This document shows, one piece after another, positions 31,870 to 41,961 of a stretch of DNA of 64,000 nt. Below the pieces are notes generated by a model that made no database searches, was not told where the DNA came from, and saw only the letters and a program-made list of their open reading frames with translations. Location of the stretch: assembly GCA_905221605.1 (NCBI GenBank), contig CAJNDS010002158.1, positions 496,001 through 560,000 of the forward strand. Direction: 5' to 3'. This DNA is from Symbiodinium natans (lineage: Eukaryota; Sar; Dinophyceae; Suessiales; Symbiodiniaceae). The number at the start of each line of letters is the position of its first letter. Positions within the stretch are counted from its first letter, which is position 1. Made by a program: the position numbers and the translations under genes.

Positions 31870-32002
31870 TATGTCCTGTCTCTGTCTCGGTCTCGGTCTC
31901 CGTCTCTGTCTCTGTCTCTGTCTGTGTCTCTGTCCGTGTCTCTGTCTCTGCGTGCTTGCGTTTGTGTTTGCATTTGTGTTTGTGTTCGTGTTCGTGTCCG
32001 TG
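31870..32002. repeat. TCTCTG/TCTCGG microsatellite
   Basis: Hexamer-like TCTGTC and TGTCTC units grade into TTGTGT and TTCGTG. All overlapping frames are low-complexity and are not genes. Confidence 0.9.
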
Positions 32003-32175
32003 TTGAGTACCTTGAAAGGTTGTAGTCCCGAAGGGCTTCAGTATTCGGGGTTTTATGGTTTGCTGTTTCGGCATTAGGCCCGAAGCCACAGACCTCAAAA
32101 CTTATACGGAAAGCAACGGCTTCTACTTAATTGTTCATTGGTAGATACCTTGCCTACTAGCTGTACAGTCTACCA

Positions 32176-32272
32176 CATGGGTGGTTGTCCAATCTTTTTG
32201 GCCTGTTAGAATACGGCACCTTCTATTTAGGGTACCCCAAGAGGGATCAGAACTTCGACAACCACCCAGATG
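32176..32272. mobile_element. Small inverted-repeat element
   Basis: CATGGGTGGTTGTCC at the left and GACAACCACCCAGATG at the right are inverted repeats around about 65 bases. It may be a miniature element; no coding capacity. Confidence 0.4.
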
Positions 32273-32289
32273 AGATGCAGACACGGAAC

Positions 32290-32395
32290 TCTAAACCCTA
32301 AACCCTAACCCTAAACCCTAAACCCGAAACCCTAAACCCTAAACCCTAAACCCTAAACCCTAAGCCCTAAGCCCTAAACCCTAGACCCTAAACCA
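32290..32395. repeat. CCCTAAA block
   Basis: About fifteen C-rich heptamers. An island after CTTCGCAG (32419 on, open as LRIFAMDGLAAGHGAAL) sits between this block and the element at 32473. Confidence 0.9.
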
Positions 32396-32472
32396 GAAAG
32401 CCGACGGCACTTCGCAGCCTGAGGATCTTTGCCATGGACGGCTTAGCTGCTGGCCATGGAGCGGCTCTTAGT

Positions 32473-32623
32473 CTTACTGTTGGTTAGTAGGGACTGAGGG
32501 AATGGGGTACCCTACAGAGTCCCGAAATATACCCTTTAAGGGATCATATCGGGTACCTCATATAGCCTTTAAGGGATGATATTGGGCACCTCATTCCCTC
32601 CTTCCCGACTAGCCAACAGTAAG
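32473..32623. mobile_element. MITE-like element with long terminal inverted repeats
   Basis: The left end CTTACTGTTGGTTAGTAGGG pairs with the right end, which reverse complemented reads CTTACTGTTGGCTAGTCGGG; similarity continues to about 40 bp. The core holds two copies of CCTTTAAGGGAT. Related fragments appear at 22766, 58782 and possibly 10741 and 60960. Confidence 0.7.
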
Positions 32624-32629
32624 CAGTTT

Positions 32630-33430
32630 GCGGCTTTGCAGCCCTCTGAGCTCGCAACAAAGCAGGGTTGCTAGCCCGTTTTGGAGCGTATGTTTGCTGG
32701 TCACTTTTTGTATCTTTTTGTGATGGGCCGTGAAAGTTAGCCTTTATAATGCGGGTCCGGTTCAGGGCGAGTTTAGTCTGCAAGAGAGCGCGGACCCCAG
32801 CCAACTCATCGTTTTCGGCGTTGAAAGTGGATGAGTGGAGTTGCTATCCGACCACTGCATGTGCAGCACACCAATTTTCAGCCTTGTTGACCATGGCGTG
32901 TCGCCGTCTGCAGACTGGCGCGCGTTTACCCCGACTTCTTTTGTTTGAAAGTATTTGTGCCGCGTGATTTTGGGGGCAGTTCGGCCGAGGGCGCCCTGAA
33001 ACTTGAAAGCCCTGCCAAATTCAAATCTTGTACACACCCCTCCCCTGCCCTGGGGGGTGGGGAGGGGGTGCAGGGGTTGGCCCCTAAAATCTCAGGAAGG
33101 GTGTGCAGTCTTGTAGCCGAGAGGTATGCATCGGCACAAAGAGGCATGGCTGGTCTCGCTCATCGGGCGAAAGGCCGGACACGTGTTCGTTGAGAGGTTT
33201 GAAGAGTTTTCAGGCCTCGCCCAAGCCCTTAGACGTGAAAGGCTGCGAGCCGTCAACCCTTTTTGATGAACGATCTTCAACAAATTCAGTTACTCTACTC
33301 AGAAGTTCCGTGATCCTTCCAGTAGGCGCTTTGAGGGGCTCGGCATCCTCCGACCTCCCCTCCAAGGAAGACAGCTCAATGACTCCACTCGGCTTCCTCA
33401 TCCCGTTGCACCGTAAACCGTGAGCCCTCA
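32630..33430. other. Unique region with overlapping open frames
   Basis: Plus-strand frames are open at 32749-32967 (from ATG), 32945-33193 and 33103-33423. A minus-strand frame with ATG at 33401 reads SGVIELSSLEGRSEDAEPLK and RITELLSRVTEF to 33210. The coding strand cannot be decided. No telomere-type repeats are present, which suggests a mobile element or a different gene type. Confidence 0.3.
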
Positions 33431-33598
33431 ATAAACCTCTAAACCCTAACCCCCAACCTCCCAAACCCTAAAGCCCAACAGCCTCTAAACCTCCCCAAAA
33501 CCTCCCCCCTCACCGAAACCCCTTACCCTAAACCCCCTAAACCTCCTAAACCCCCCCCGAAACCCCCCTAACACCCCGAAACCCCCGAATCCACGCAG

Positions 33599-34082
33599 GT
33601 CTGGTGGGCGGCTCCCCCGTCTGCCGAGCCCGCAGAGAGCAACTCGGAGGGGCGCCCCGTTTTCCCGTACAAGGCCAGGGTTTAATGCCTAAGGTTTAAG
33701 GCCAGGCCGCTGACCCAGATGTCGGAATGAAGAAAACGGGCGCTTCGCGTCGGGGTGCGGGTTTTGGCGTTCTAATATCAAAATCATGGCCCTTCCGGGG
33801 GGGGTTGGGGTTACGATACGACTGGGGTTTCAGCCCCCTGGCACCCCAAACCCCCCCAAACCCCCAAACACCAGAAAACCCCAAACCCTGAACAATCATT
33901 GGTCTTATTTCGCCCCTAAACCCTGAAGCCTGAACTCCTAAACCAAACCCTAAACCTGATACCCTAAACCCTAAGCTTAAGAGAGCCAGGCCATGGACAG
34001 GGAGGAGGGCGGCTGGCCTTGCGCCTGGCTCTTGGACGAGGCCAGGAGTCCCGATCCCGTCCCCCTAAAGCGCGCGAACTAG
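33599..34082 (+). CDS. Two-exon gene end, unknown protein
   Basis: Exon 33599-33679 follows CCACGCAG and reads VWWAAPPSAEPAESNSEGRP and VFPYKAR, ending GGCCAGG|GTTTAATG in phase 0. Exon 33990-34082 follows GAGAGCCAG in phase 0 and reads AMDREEGGWPCAWLLDEARS and PDPVPLKRAN, then TAG. The intron is 310 bases. The Trp-rich acidic protein has no recognisable family. Confidence 0.5.
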
Positions 34083-34084
34083 AA

Positions 34085-34155
34085 GTAGGGTTTAGGGTTT
34101 AGGGTTTAGGGTTTAGGGTTTAGGGTTTAGGGTTTAGGGTTTAGGGTTTAGGGCC
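34085..34155. repeat. TTTAGGG array
   Basis: Nine near-perfect units directly after the stop of the preceding gene model. A GC-rich island (34175-34260) follows, then a TTTGGGG/TTTTGGG array (34262-34390). Confidence 0.95.
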
Positions 34156-34650
34156 CTACACCCCAAACCCCAAACCTCGGCAAGGCCCGCGCGCCGCCTG
34201 GCACCCGCCGCTGCGTGCAGCAGTCGGGCGAAGCGGGGCGGCCGAGACCTGGGCTTTAGGGTTTAGGGGTTTGGGGGTTTGGGTTGGGTTTGGGGAGTTT
34301 GGGGGTTTGGGGTTTAGGTTTGGGTTTTTGGGGTTTGGGGTTTTAGGGTTTTGGGGTTTTGGGGTTTCGGGGTTTTGGGTTTTTAGGGATTGGCGTTGGG
34401 TTACCTTTGTTCTGGGTGATTAAAGCCACCTAGAGCAGCGGGGGAATGTAAGTGTTGTTTAGGGCTCCACGGGTCCGGAGGGTTGGGGTTGTGGGTGTGG
34501 GTTTACGGAGTTGCGGAGGGTTTGGGGGGACTGCAGGGTTCAGGGTTTAAGGGCTTGCTTGTGTTGGGCTTCGGGTTGGGGTTTTGGGTTTGGGGCACCG
34601 CGACTCTTGGATTCGCGAGAAGTACTGAAGCCTCCAGCTCAACAGAACAC

Positions 34651-34911
34651 ATGAAGTGCCCTTTATCACCTCCTATCAAGCACCCCCTAAAAACCTTACT
34701 GCAGGCCCCAAAATGCCGCCCCAAACATCTGCCCCTGGGCGCAGATGGTGGTTCTACCATCCGGCTGGTGGCACATGACATGCTCGCAAGCCCGGCCTGT
34801 GGACTGCTGGGCGCAATCGTCCTGGGTTCCCTGAACCTGAGTGCGCAAAGCCCGCCACACCGACACCCTCAGCCAACAACCCTTAGACCAACCCTAAACC
34901 CTAAACCCTAA
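34651..34911 (+). CDS. Hypothetical ORF, 86 residues
   Basis: ATG 34651 to a TAA supplied by CCCTAAA repeats. A Lys/Pro-rich start is followed by TIRLVAHDMLASPACGLLGA and a hydrophobic stretch. The minus strand is also open here. Moderate composition evidence only. Confidence 0.35.
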   Translation: MKCPLSPPIKHPLKTLLQAPKCRPKHLPLGADGGSTIRLVAHDMLASPACGLLGAIVLGSLNLSAQSPPHRHPQPTTLRPTLNPKP

Positions 34912-35277
34912 ACCCTAAACCCTAAACCCGAAACTCTAAACCCGAAACCCCTCGAAACCCCTCGAATCTCTAAAAGCCGGGTTCGGGCCTCCCGCAGCCC
35001 TGAATCCCACTTCAGCTCCGGTTTGGGTTTGGGGTCTTGAGCTGCGGTGAGGGTCTGGGGGTTGGGATTTTGGGGTTTAGGGCTTCAGGGCTTTAGGGCT
35101 GAGGGTTTGGGGCTTAGGGCTTAGGATATCCCTAGATATCCCTGCAAAAAACCCTATATCCGTGAATCCCATCACCCCCGAGCCCCGCCACCCAAACCCC
35201 ACTAGGGTTTAGGGTTTAGGGTTTAGGGTTCAAGCTCAACAGCCTTACAAAACCCGAAAAAGCCCTGAAAGCCCTAA

Positions 35278-35333
35278 ATCGTGGGAGCAGCAGCAGAGGA
35301 AGTTTGTCTTGGCGGCCTTCATTGCACGGCCCG
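35278..35333 (+). CDS. Internal exon, unknown protein
   Basis: Reads SWEQQQRKFVLAAFIARP and ends CGGCCCG|GTTCGGG. The 5' edge is unclear. C-rich sequence precedes and TTTAGGG units follow. Confidence 0.4.
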
Positions 35334-35612
35334 GTTCGGGATTTGGAGTCCAGGAGTTTAGGGGTTTAGGGGGAGAGGGTTTAGGGTTTAGGGTTCAGGG
35401 TTTAGGGTTTAGGGTTGTTCGGTTTAGGGTTTGGGGTTTGTGACAGCTGAATCTGACGTAGTTCTAGCCCTACTGGTAACTTCCCACGTGAAAAACCTAT
35501 ACTCAAGCTTTGCTAAACCCTTAAACTCCTGAACCCTGATGCTAAACCCTAAACCATAAACCCTAACAACCCTAAACCCCTTTTCCCTTTTCCCTTTTCC
35601 TGGCTCTGACAG

Positions 35613-35669
35613 CGCCAGGCTCGATGAGCTGAATCTGGCGGTCGGCGGGCAGGAGGCCGAACCTCTCAA
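35613..35669 (+). CDS. Exon, unknown protein
   Basis: Follows a strong pyrimidine tract and acceptor (CTTTTCCTGGCTCTGACAG). Reads RLDELNLAVGGQEAEPLK, then enters TTTAGGG repeats. The exact donor is uncertain. Confidence 0.45.
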
Positions 35670-35722
35670 GCTTAGGGTTTGGGGTTTGGGGTTTAGGGTT
35701 TAGGGTTTAGGGTTTATGGGTA

Positions 35723-35874
35723 CCCAGATCTTCCCAAAACCCCCTAACTAAAGGAATGTTAACCTCAATTCAGAATAAGGATCCTGAGTATAAATGAGGG
35801 GTGTATCCCTGATAAGGATCCTGAGTATAGGTGAGGGGTATATTCCTTAATTAAGGGGTCTTGGAAGATCTGGG
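35723..35874. mobile_element. MITE-like element, 152 bp
   Basis: Perfect outer inverted repeats CCCAGATCTTCC...GGAAGATCTGGG extend imperfectly to about 40 bp (AAACCCCCTAACTAAAGGAA against its mirror). The core has a direct repeat of AAGGATCCTGAGTATA. Confidence 0.75.
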
Positions 35875-36004
35875 CCCAGACCCCCCCGCAATCCCAACGA
35901 GGGCTTGGGGTTTGGGTTCCAAACTTACCCCAGGAACATCCGAAGCCCCAAGACCCTGCCTCTCTGTCGTTGCATCTTTCTTCCTATCATTTCCCCTTTC
36001 CCAG

Positions 36005-36073
36005 GTTCCTGCTCAGCTTCACTTCTGTTTCGGGGTTGCTGGGTTCAGGGCACGTGATCTTCAAGACCTTTAA
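36005..36073 (+). CDS. 3'-terminal exon after strong acceptor
   Basis: A long pyrimidine tract (35958-36001) and CCCAG precede a frame reading VPAQLHFCFGVAGFRARDLQ and DL, then TAA. It is the best-looking polypyrimidine acceptor in the window. The preceding exon was not found. Confidence 0.45.
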   Translation, partial: VPAQLHFCFGVAGFRARDLQDL

Positions 36074-36256
36074 ACCCTCAAGACCTCCAAAATCCGCAAG
36101 CGCCAAGGCTTGAGCTCTTCTGGCGCAGGGGACGGAAACAGCTCTGCTGCAGGCGTCCCAAAAGGCTCGAAGAGTCAACTTCATGCTGTATTTGGTGTTG
36201 GCCAGTAGGCGCAGTCATGCAGTGATCGCAGCAGCTACGGGGCATGCCCACGCGTC

Positions 36257-36268
36257 GGCCACTTTCAG
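36257..36268 (+). promoter_or_regulatory. Candidate spliced-leader acceptor of array unit 1
   Basis: GGCCACTTTCAG ends 64 bases before the ATG and is conserved in all copies (GGCTACTTTCAG in copies 12 and 13). The diverged copy at 43574-43587 keeps it as GGCCATTTTTTAG, which supports selection on this site. In dinoflagellates such an AG would receive the trans-spliced leader; this is inference. Confidence 0.45.
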
Positions 36269-36332
36269 CTTGAGCCGCATATAGTTGTTGGTGGTCGCTC
36301 CTTCTCCTGTGCCAGCTTTCCCAAGATTTGCA

Positions 36333-36581
36333 ATGGCCCGCTCCAGCTCTTTGCTCGCCTTCTTGGTGTTGGCCCTTGGCTGCTCTGCGATGCTTTGCTT
36401 CGTGGGCACAACTCCAGCACCTGCAGGCAAGTCTCTCCGCGCGCCAGCAGTTCAGATGGAGGCACGAGGTGGCGCTGACGGCGCACTGGGCGACATGACT
36501 CCGGACACCTACATTATCGGAATTACTGTGTTTGGCATTGCATCCTTGTTCGCCAACATCAGCGGCTTCTTCAACCCTTGA
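36333..36581 (+). CDS. Plastid-targeted single-span membrane peptide, copy 1
   Basis: Encodes 82 residues from the only in-frame ATG. Residues 7-22 (LLAFLVLALGCSAMLC) form a signal-peptide core. Then comes FVGTTPAPA, like the FVxP motif of dinoflagellate plastid presequences, and a basic transit-like stretch ending RAPAVQM (36-42), a plausible processing site. The mature part would be about 40 residues with one hydrophobic span (TYIIGITVFGIASLFANISG, 59-78). This fits a small thylakoid photosystem or cytochrome subunit, but no named subunit was matched. Copy 1 alone has Gly at residue 32 (APAGKSL); others have Ser. Confidence 0.8.
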   Translation: MARSSSLLAFLVLALGCSAMLCFVGTTPAPAGKSLRAPAVQMEARGGADGALGDMTPDTYIIGITVFGIASLFANISGFFNP

Positions 36582-36895
36582 GGATGAAGACAGGCTCAGT
36601 CCACTGAAAGTGGGCCGCTCCCCCATTTTAAGGGGAACATTGCTTCTTAGAAGTCGCAGCGGCATCCCTGACAAACGAGGGAAGGAGCTACGCTGCAGGT
36701 GCTGAGAGACTCGAAAAAGGCATAATAGGGATCATCATTCTGTACTTGGAGTTGGCATGTGTTGGCCAGTAGGCGCAGTCATGCAGTGATCGCAGCAGCT
36801 ACGGGCATGCCCACGCGTCGGCCACTTTCAGCTTGAGCCGCATATAGTTGTTGGTGGTCGCTCCTTCTCCTGTGCCAGCTTTCCCAAGATTTGCA

Positions 36896-37144
36896 ATGGC
36901 CCGCTCCAGCTCTTTGCTCGCCTTCTTGGTGTTGGCCCTTGGCTGCTCTGCGATGCTTTGCTTCGTGGGCACAACTCCAGCACCTGCAAGCAAGTCTCTC
37001 CGCGCGCCAGCAGTTCAGATGGAGGCACGAGGTGGCGCTGACGGCGCACTGGGCGACATGACTCCGGACACCTACATCATCGGAATTACTGTGTTTGGCA
37101 TTGCATCCTTGTTCGCCAACATCAGCGGCTTCTTCAACCCCTGA
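36896..37144 (+). CDS. Plastid-targeted membrane peptide, copy 2
   Basis: Intact, 82 residues. Belongs to the sequence subtype with ATCATCGG in the membrane-span codons and CCCCTGAGG at the stop. The downstream spacer has the short form GCAGGTGCTGAG. Confidence 0.8.
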   Translation: MARSSSLLAFLVLALGCSAMLCFVGTTPAPASKSLRAPAVQMEARGGADGALGDMTPDTYIIGITVFGIASLFANISGFFNP

Positions 37145-37459
37145 GGATGAAGACAGGCTCAGTCCACTGAAAGTGGGCCGTTCCCCCATTTTAAGGGGAT
37201 CATTGCTTCTTAGAAGTCGCAGCGGCATCCCTGACAAACGAGGGAAGGAGCTACGCTGCAGGTGCTGAGAGACTCGAAAAAGGCATAATAGGGATCATCA
37301 TTCTGTACTTGGAGTTGGCATGTGTTGGCCAGTAGGCGCAGTCATGCAGTGATCGCAGCAGCTACGGGGCATGCCCACGCGTCGGCCACTTTCAGCTTGA
37401 GCCGCATATAGTTGTTGGTGGTCGCTCCTTCTCCTGTGCCAGCTTTCCCAAGATTTGCA

Positions 37460-37708
37460 ATGGCCCGCTCCAGCTCTTTGCTCGCCTTCTTGGTGTTGGC
37501 CCTTGGCTGCTCTGCGATGCTTTGCTTCGTGGGCACAACTCCAGCACCTGCAAGCAAGTCTCTCCGCGCGCCAGCAGTTCAGATGGAGGCACGAGGTGGC
37601 GCTGACGGCGCACTGGGCGACATGACTCCGGACACCTACATTATCGGAATTACTGTGTTTGGCATTGCATCCTTGTTCGCCAACATCAGCGGCTTCTTCA
37701 ACCCTTGA
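37460..37708 (+). CDS. Plastid-targeted membrane peptide, copy 3
   Basis: Intact. ATTATCGG/CCCTTGAGG subtype. The downstream spacer has the two-base-longer form GCAGGCGTGCTGAG. Confidence 0.8.
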   Translation: MARSSSLLAFLVLALGCSAMLCFVGTTPAPASKSLRAPAVQMEARGGADGALGDMTPDTYIIGITVFGIASLFANISGFFNP

Positions 37709-38024
37709 GGATGAAGACAGGCTCAGTCCACTGAACGTGGGCCGTTCCCCCATTTTAAGGGGATCATTGCTTCTTAGAAGTCGCAGCGGCATCCCTGACA
37801 AACGAGGGAAGGAGCTACGCTGCAGGCGTGCTGAGAGACTCGAAAAAGGCATAATAGGGATCATCATTCTGTACTTGGAGTTGGCATGTGTTGGCCAGTA
37901 GGCGCAGTCATGCAGTGATCGCAGCAGCTACGGGCATGCCCACGCGTCGGCCACTTTCAGCTTGAGCCGCATATAGTTGTTGGTGGTCGCTCCTTCTCCT
38001 GTGCCAGCTTTCCCAAGATTTGCA

Positions 38025-38273
38025 ATGGCCCGCTCCAGCTCTTTGCTCGCCTTCTTGGTGTTGGCCCTTGGCTGCTCTGCGATGCTTTGCTTCGTGGGCA
38101 CAACTCCAGCACCTGCAAGCAAGTCTCTCCGCGCGCCAGCAGTTCAGATGGAGGCACGAGGTGGCGCTGACGGCGCACTGGGCGACATGACTCCGGACAC
38201 CTACATCATCGGAATTACTGTGTTTGGCATTGCATCCTTGTTCGCCAACATCAGCGGCTTCTTCAACCCCTGA
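38025..38273 (+). CDS. Plastid-targeted membrane peptide, copy 4
   Basis: Intact. ATCATCGG/CCCCTGAGG subtype with the longer spacer form. Confidence 0.8.
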   Translation: MARSSSLLAFLVLALGCSAMLCFVGTTPAPASKSLRAPAVQMEARGGADGALGDMTPDTYIIGITVFGIASLFANISGFFNP

Positions 38274-38589
38274 GGATGAAGACAGGCTCAGTCCACTGAA
38301 AGTGGGCCGTTCCCCCATTTTAAGGGGATCATTGCTTCTTAGAAGTCGCAGCGGCATCCCTGACAAACGAGGGAAGGAGCTACGCTGCAGGCGTGCTGAG
38401 AGACTCGAAAAAGGCATAATAGGGATCATCATTCTGTACTTGGAGTTGGCATGTGTTGGCCAGTAGGCGCAGTCATGCAGTGATCGCAGCAGCTACGGGC
38501 ATGCCCACGCGTCGGCCACTTTCAGCTTGAGCCGCATATAGTTGTTGGTGGTCGCTCCTTCTCCTGTGCCAGCTTTCCCAAGATTTGCA

Positions 38590-38838
38590 ATGGCCCGCTC
38601 CAGCTCTTTGCTCGCCTTCTTGGTGTTGGCCCTTGGCTGCTCTGCGATGCTTTGCTTCGTGGGCACAACTCCAGCACCTGCAAGCAAGTCTCTCCGCGCG
38701 CCAGCAGTTCAGATGGAGGCACGAGGTGGCGCTGACGGCGCACTGGGCGACATGACTCCGGACACCTACATCATCGGAATTACTGTGTTTGGCATTGCAT
38801 CCTTGTTCGCCAACATCAGCGGCTTCTTCAACCCCTGA
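38590..38838 (+). CDS. Plastid-targeted membrane peptide, copy 5
   Basis: Intact. ATCATCGG/CCCCTGAGG subtype with the shorter spacer form. Confidence 0.8.
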   Translation: MARSSSLLAFLVLALGCSAMLCFVGTTPAPASKSLRAPAVQMEARGGADGALGDMTPDTYIIGITVFGIASLFANISGFFNP

Positions 38839-39152
38839 GGATGAAGACAGGCTCAGTCCACTGAAAGTGGGCCGTTCCCCCATTTTAAGGGGATCATTGC
38901 TTCTTAGAAGTCGCAGCGGCATCCCTGACAAACGAGGGAAGGAGCTACGCTGCAGGTGCTGAGAGACTCGAAAAAGGCATAATAGGGATCATCATTCTGT
39001 ACTTGGAGTTGGCATGTGTTGGCCAGTAGGCGCAGTCATGCAGTGATCGCAGCAGCTACGGGCATGCCCACGCGTCGGCCACTTTCAGCTTGAGCCGCAT
39101 ATAGTTGTTGGTGGTCGCTCCTTCTCCTGTGCCAGCTTTCCCAAGATTTGCA

Positions 39153-39401
39153 ATGGCCCGCTCCAGCTCTTTGCTCGCCTTCTTGGTGTTGGCCCTTGGC
39201 TGCTCTGCGATGCTTTGCTTCGTGGGCACAACTCCAGCACCTGCAAGCAAGTCTCTCCGCGCGCCAGCAGTTCAGATGGAGGCACGAGGTGGCGCTGACG
39301 GCGCACTGGGCGACATGACTCCGGACACCTACATTATCGGAATTACTGTGTTTGGCATTGCATCCTTGTTCGCCAACATCAGCGGCTTCTTCAACCCTTG
39401 A
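39153..39401 (+). CDS. Plastid-targeted membrane peptide, copy 6
   Basis: Intact. ATTATCGG/CCCTTGAGG subtype with the shorter spacer form. Confidence 0.8.
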   Translation: MARSSSLLAFLVLALGCSAMLCFVGTTPAPASKSLRAPAVQMEARGGADGALGDMTPDTYIIGITVFGIASLFANISGFFNP

Positions 39402-39715
39402 GGATGAAGACAGGCTCAGTCCACTGAAAGTGGGCCGTTCCCCCATTTTAAGGGGATCATTGCTTCTTAGAAGTCGCAGCGGCATCCCTGACAAACGAGG
39501 GAAGGAGCTACGCTGCAGGTGCTGAGAGACTCGAAAAAGGCATAATAGGGATCATCATTCTGTACTTGGAGTTGGCATGTGTTGGCCAGTAGGCGCAGTC
39601 ATGCAGTGATCGCAGCAGCTACGGGCATGCCCACGCGTCGGCCACTTTCAGCTTGAGCCGCATATAGTTGTTGGTGGTCGCTCCTTCTCCTGTGCCAGCT
39701 TTCCCAAGATTTGCA

Positions 39716-39962
39716 ATGGCCCGCTCCAGCTCTTTGCTCGCCTTCTTGGTGTTGGCCCTTGGCTGCTCTGCGATGCTTTGCTTCGTGGGCACAACTCCAG
39801 CACCTGCAAGCAAGTCCTCCGCGCGCCAGCAGTTCAGATGGAGGCACGAGGTGGCGCTGACGGCGCACTGGGCGACATGACTCCGGACACCTACATATCG
39901 GAATTACTGTGTTTGGCATTGCATCCTTGTTCGCCAACATCAGCGGCTTCTTCAACCCTTGA
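39716..39962 (+). pseudogene. Array copy 7, two frameshifts
   Basis: Missing one base at about 39816 (AAGTCCTCC instead of AAGTCTCTCC) and one at about 39897 (ACATATCGG instead of ACATTATCGG), so the membrane span is lost. Several more one-base deletions follow in the 3' region (GAGGATGAGACAGCTCAG), and the next unit is 544 bp away. Either a decayed copy or a low-quality consensus patch. Confidence 0.75.
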
Positions 39963-40259
39963 GGATGAGACAGCTCAGTCCACTGAAAGTGGGCCGTTCC
40001 CCCATTTTAGGGGATCATTGCTTCTTAAGTCGCGCGGCATCCCTGACAAACGAGGGAAGGAGCTACGCTGCAGGTGCTGAGAGACTCGAAAAAGGCATAA
40101 TAGGGATCATCATTCTGTGTTTGGTGTTGGCCAGTAGCAGTCATGCAGTGATCGCAGCAGCTGCGGGCATGCCCACTCGGCGGCCACTTTCAGCTTGAGC
40201 CGCATATAGTTGTTGGTGGTCGCTCCTGTCCTCCTGTGCCAGCTTTCCCAAGACTTGCA

Positions 40260-40507
40260 ATGGCCCGCTCCAGCTCTCTGCTCGCCTTCTTGGTGTTGGC
40301 CCTTGGCTGCTCTGCGATGCTTTGCTTCGTGGGCACAACTCCAGCACCTGCAAGCAAGTCTCTCCGCGCGCCAGCAGTTCAGATGGAGGCACGAGGTGGC
40401 GCTGACGGCGCACTGGGCGACATGACTCCGACACGTACATCATCGGAATCACTGTCTTTGGCATTGCATCCTTGTTCGCCAACATCAGCGGCTTCTTCAA
40501 CCCTTGA
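40260..40507 (+). pseudogene. Array copy 8, one frameshift
   Basis: One base is missing at about 40430 (ACTCCGACACG instead of ACTCCGGACACC), shifting the frame before the membrane span. The presequence is intact. It also carries more substitutions than other copies in the 5' region (CTCGGCGGCC instead of CGCGTCGGCC). Confidence 0.75.
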
Positions 40508-40822
40508 GGATGAAGACAGGCTCAGTCCACTGAAAGTGGGCCGTTCCCATTTTTAAGGGGATCATTGCTTCTTAGAAGTCGCAGCGGCATCCCTGACAAA
40601 CGAGGGAAGGAGCTACGCTGCAGGCGTGCTGAGAGACTCGAAAAAGGCATAATAGGGATCATCATTCTGTACTTGGAGTTGGCATGTGTTGGCCAGTAGG
40701 CGCAGTCATGCAGTGATCGCAGCAGCTACGGGCATGCCCACGCGTCGGCCACTTTCAGCTTGAGCCGCATATAGTTGTTGGTGGTCGCTCCTTCTCCTGT
40801 GCCAGCTTTCCCAAGATTTGCA

Positions 40823-41071
40823 ATGGCCCGCTCCAGCTCTTTGCTCGCCTTCTTGGTGTTGGCCCTTGGCTGCTCTGCGATGCTTTGCTTCGTGGGCACA
40901 ACTCCAGCACCTGCAAGCAAGTCTCTCCGCGCGCCAGCAGTTCAGATGGAGGCACGAGGTGGCGCTGATGGCGCACTGGGCGACATGACTCCGGACACCT
41001 ACATTATCGGAATTACTGTGTTTGGCATTGCATCCTTGTTCGCCAACATCAGCGGCTTCTTCAACCCTTGA
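40823..41071 (+). CDS. Plastid-targeted membrane peptide, copy 9
   Basis: Intact. ATTATCGG/CCCTTGAGG subtype, with a silent GCTGATGGC change shared with copy 13. Confidence 0.8.
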   Translation: MARSSSLLAFLVLALGCSAMLCFVGTTPAPASKSLRAPAVQMEARGGADGALGDMTPDTYIIGITVFGIASLFANISGFFNP

Positions 41072-41387
41072 GGATGAAGACAGGCTCAGTCCACTGAACG
41101 TGGGCCGTTCCCCCATTTTAAGGGGATCATGGCTTCTTAGAAGTCGCAGCAGCGTCCCTGACAAACGAGGGAAGGAGCTACGCTGCAGGCGTGCTGAGAG
41201 ACTCGAAAAAGGCATAATAGGGATCATCATTCTGTACTTGGAGTTGGCATGTGTTGGCCAGTAGGCGCAGTCATGCAGTGATCGCAGCAGCTACGGGCAT
41301 GCCCACGCGTCGGCCACTTTCAGCTTGAGCCGCATATAGTTGTTGGTGGTCGCTCCTTCTCCTGTGCCAGCTTTCCCAAGATTTGCA

Positions 41388-41636
41388 ATGGCCCGCTCCA
41401 GCTCTTTGCTCGCCTTCTTGGTGTTGGCCCTTGGCTGCTCTGCGATGCTTTGCTTCGTGGGCACAACTCCAGCACCTGCAAGCAAGTCTCTCCGCGCGCC
41501 GGCAGTTCAGATGGAGGCACGAGGTGGCGCTGACGGCGCACTGGGCGACATGACTCCGGACACCTACATTATCGGAATTACTGTGTTTGGCATTGCATCC
41601 TTGTTCGCCAACATCAGCGGCTTCTTCAACCCTTGA
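41388..41636 (+). CDS. Plastid-targeted membrane peptide, copy 10
   Basis: Intact. The 3' region carries a nine-base duplication (GTCCACTGAGTCCACTGA) shared with copies 12 and 13 but absent from copy 11. Confidence 0.8.
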   Translation: MARSSSLLAFLVLALGCSAMLCFVGTTPAPASKSLRAPAVQMEARGGADGALGDMTPDTYIIGITVFGIASLFANISGFFNP

Positions 41637-41961
41637 GGATGAAGACAGGCTCAGTCCACTGAGTCCACTGAACGTGGGCCGCTCCCCCATTTTAAGGGGA
41701 TCATTGCTTCTTAGAAGTCGCAGCGGCATCCCTGACAAACGAGGGAAGGAGCTACGCTGCAGGCATGCTGAGAGACTCGAAAAAGGCATAATAGGGATCA
41801 TCATTCTGTACTTGGAGTTGGCATGTGTTGGCCAGTAGGCCCAGTCATGCAGTGATCGCAGCAGCTACGGGCATGCCCACGCGTCGGCCACTTTCAGCTT
41901 GAGCCGCATATAGTTGTTGGTGGTCGCTCCTTCTCCTGTGCCAGCTTTCCCAAGATTTGCA

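Noticed and set aside
36269-36276. CTTGAGCC after the array acceptor as a relic of the spliced-leader sequence
   Set aside because: Only eight bases match the complement of the leader end. The orientation is wrong and the next bases diverge.
36285-36332. Longer 98-residue version of the array protein starting 48 bases upstream
   Set aside because: That frame begins with TTG, not ATG. The first ATG gives a standard signal peptide, and copy 8 is frameshifted upstream of it without harming the presequence.
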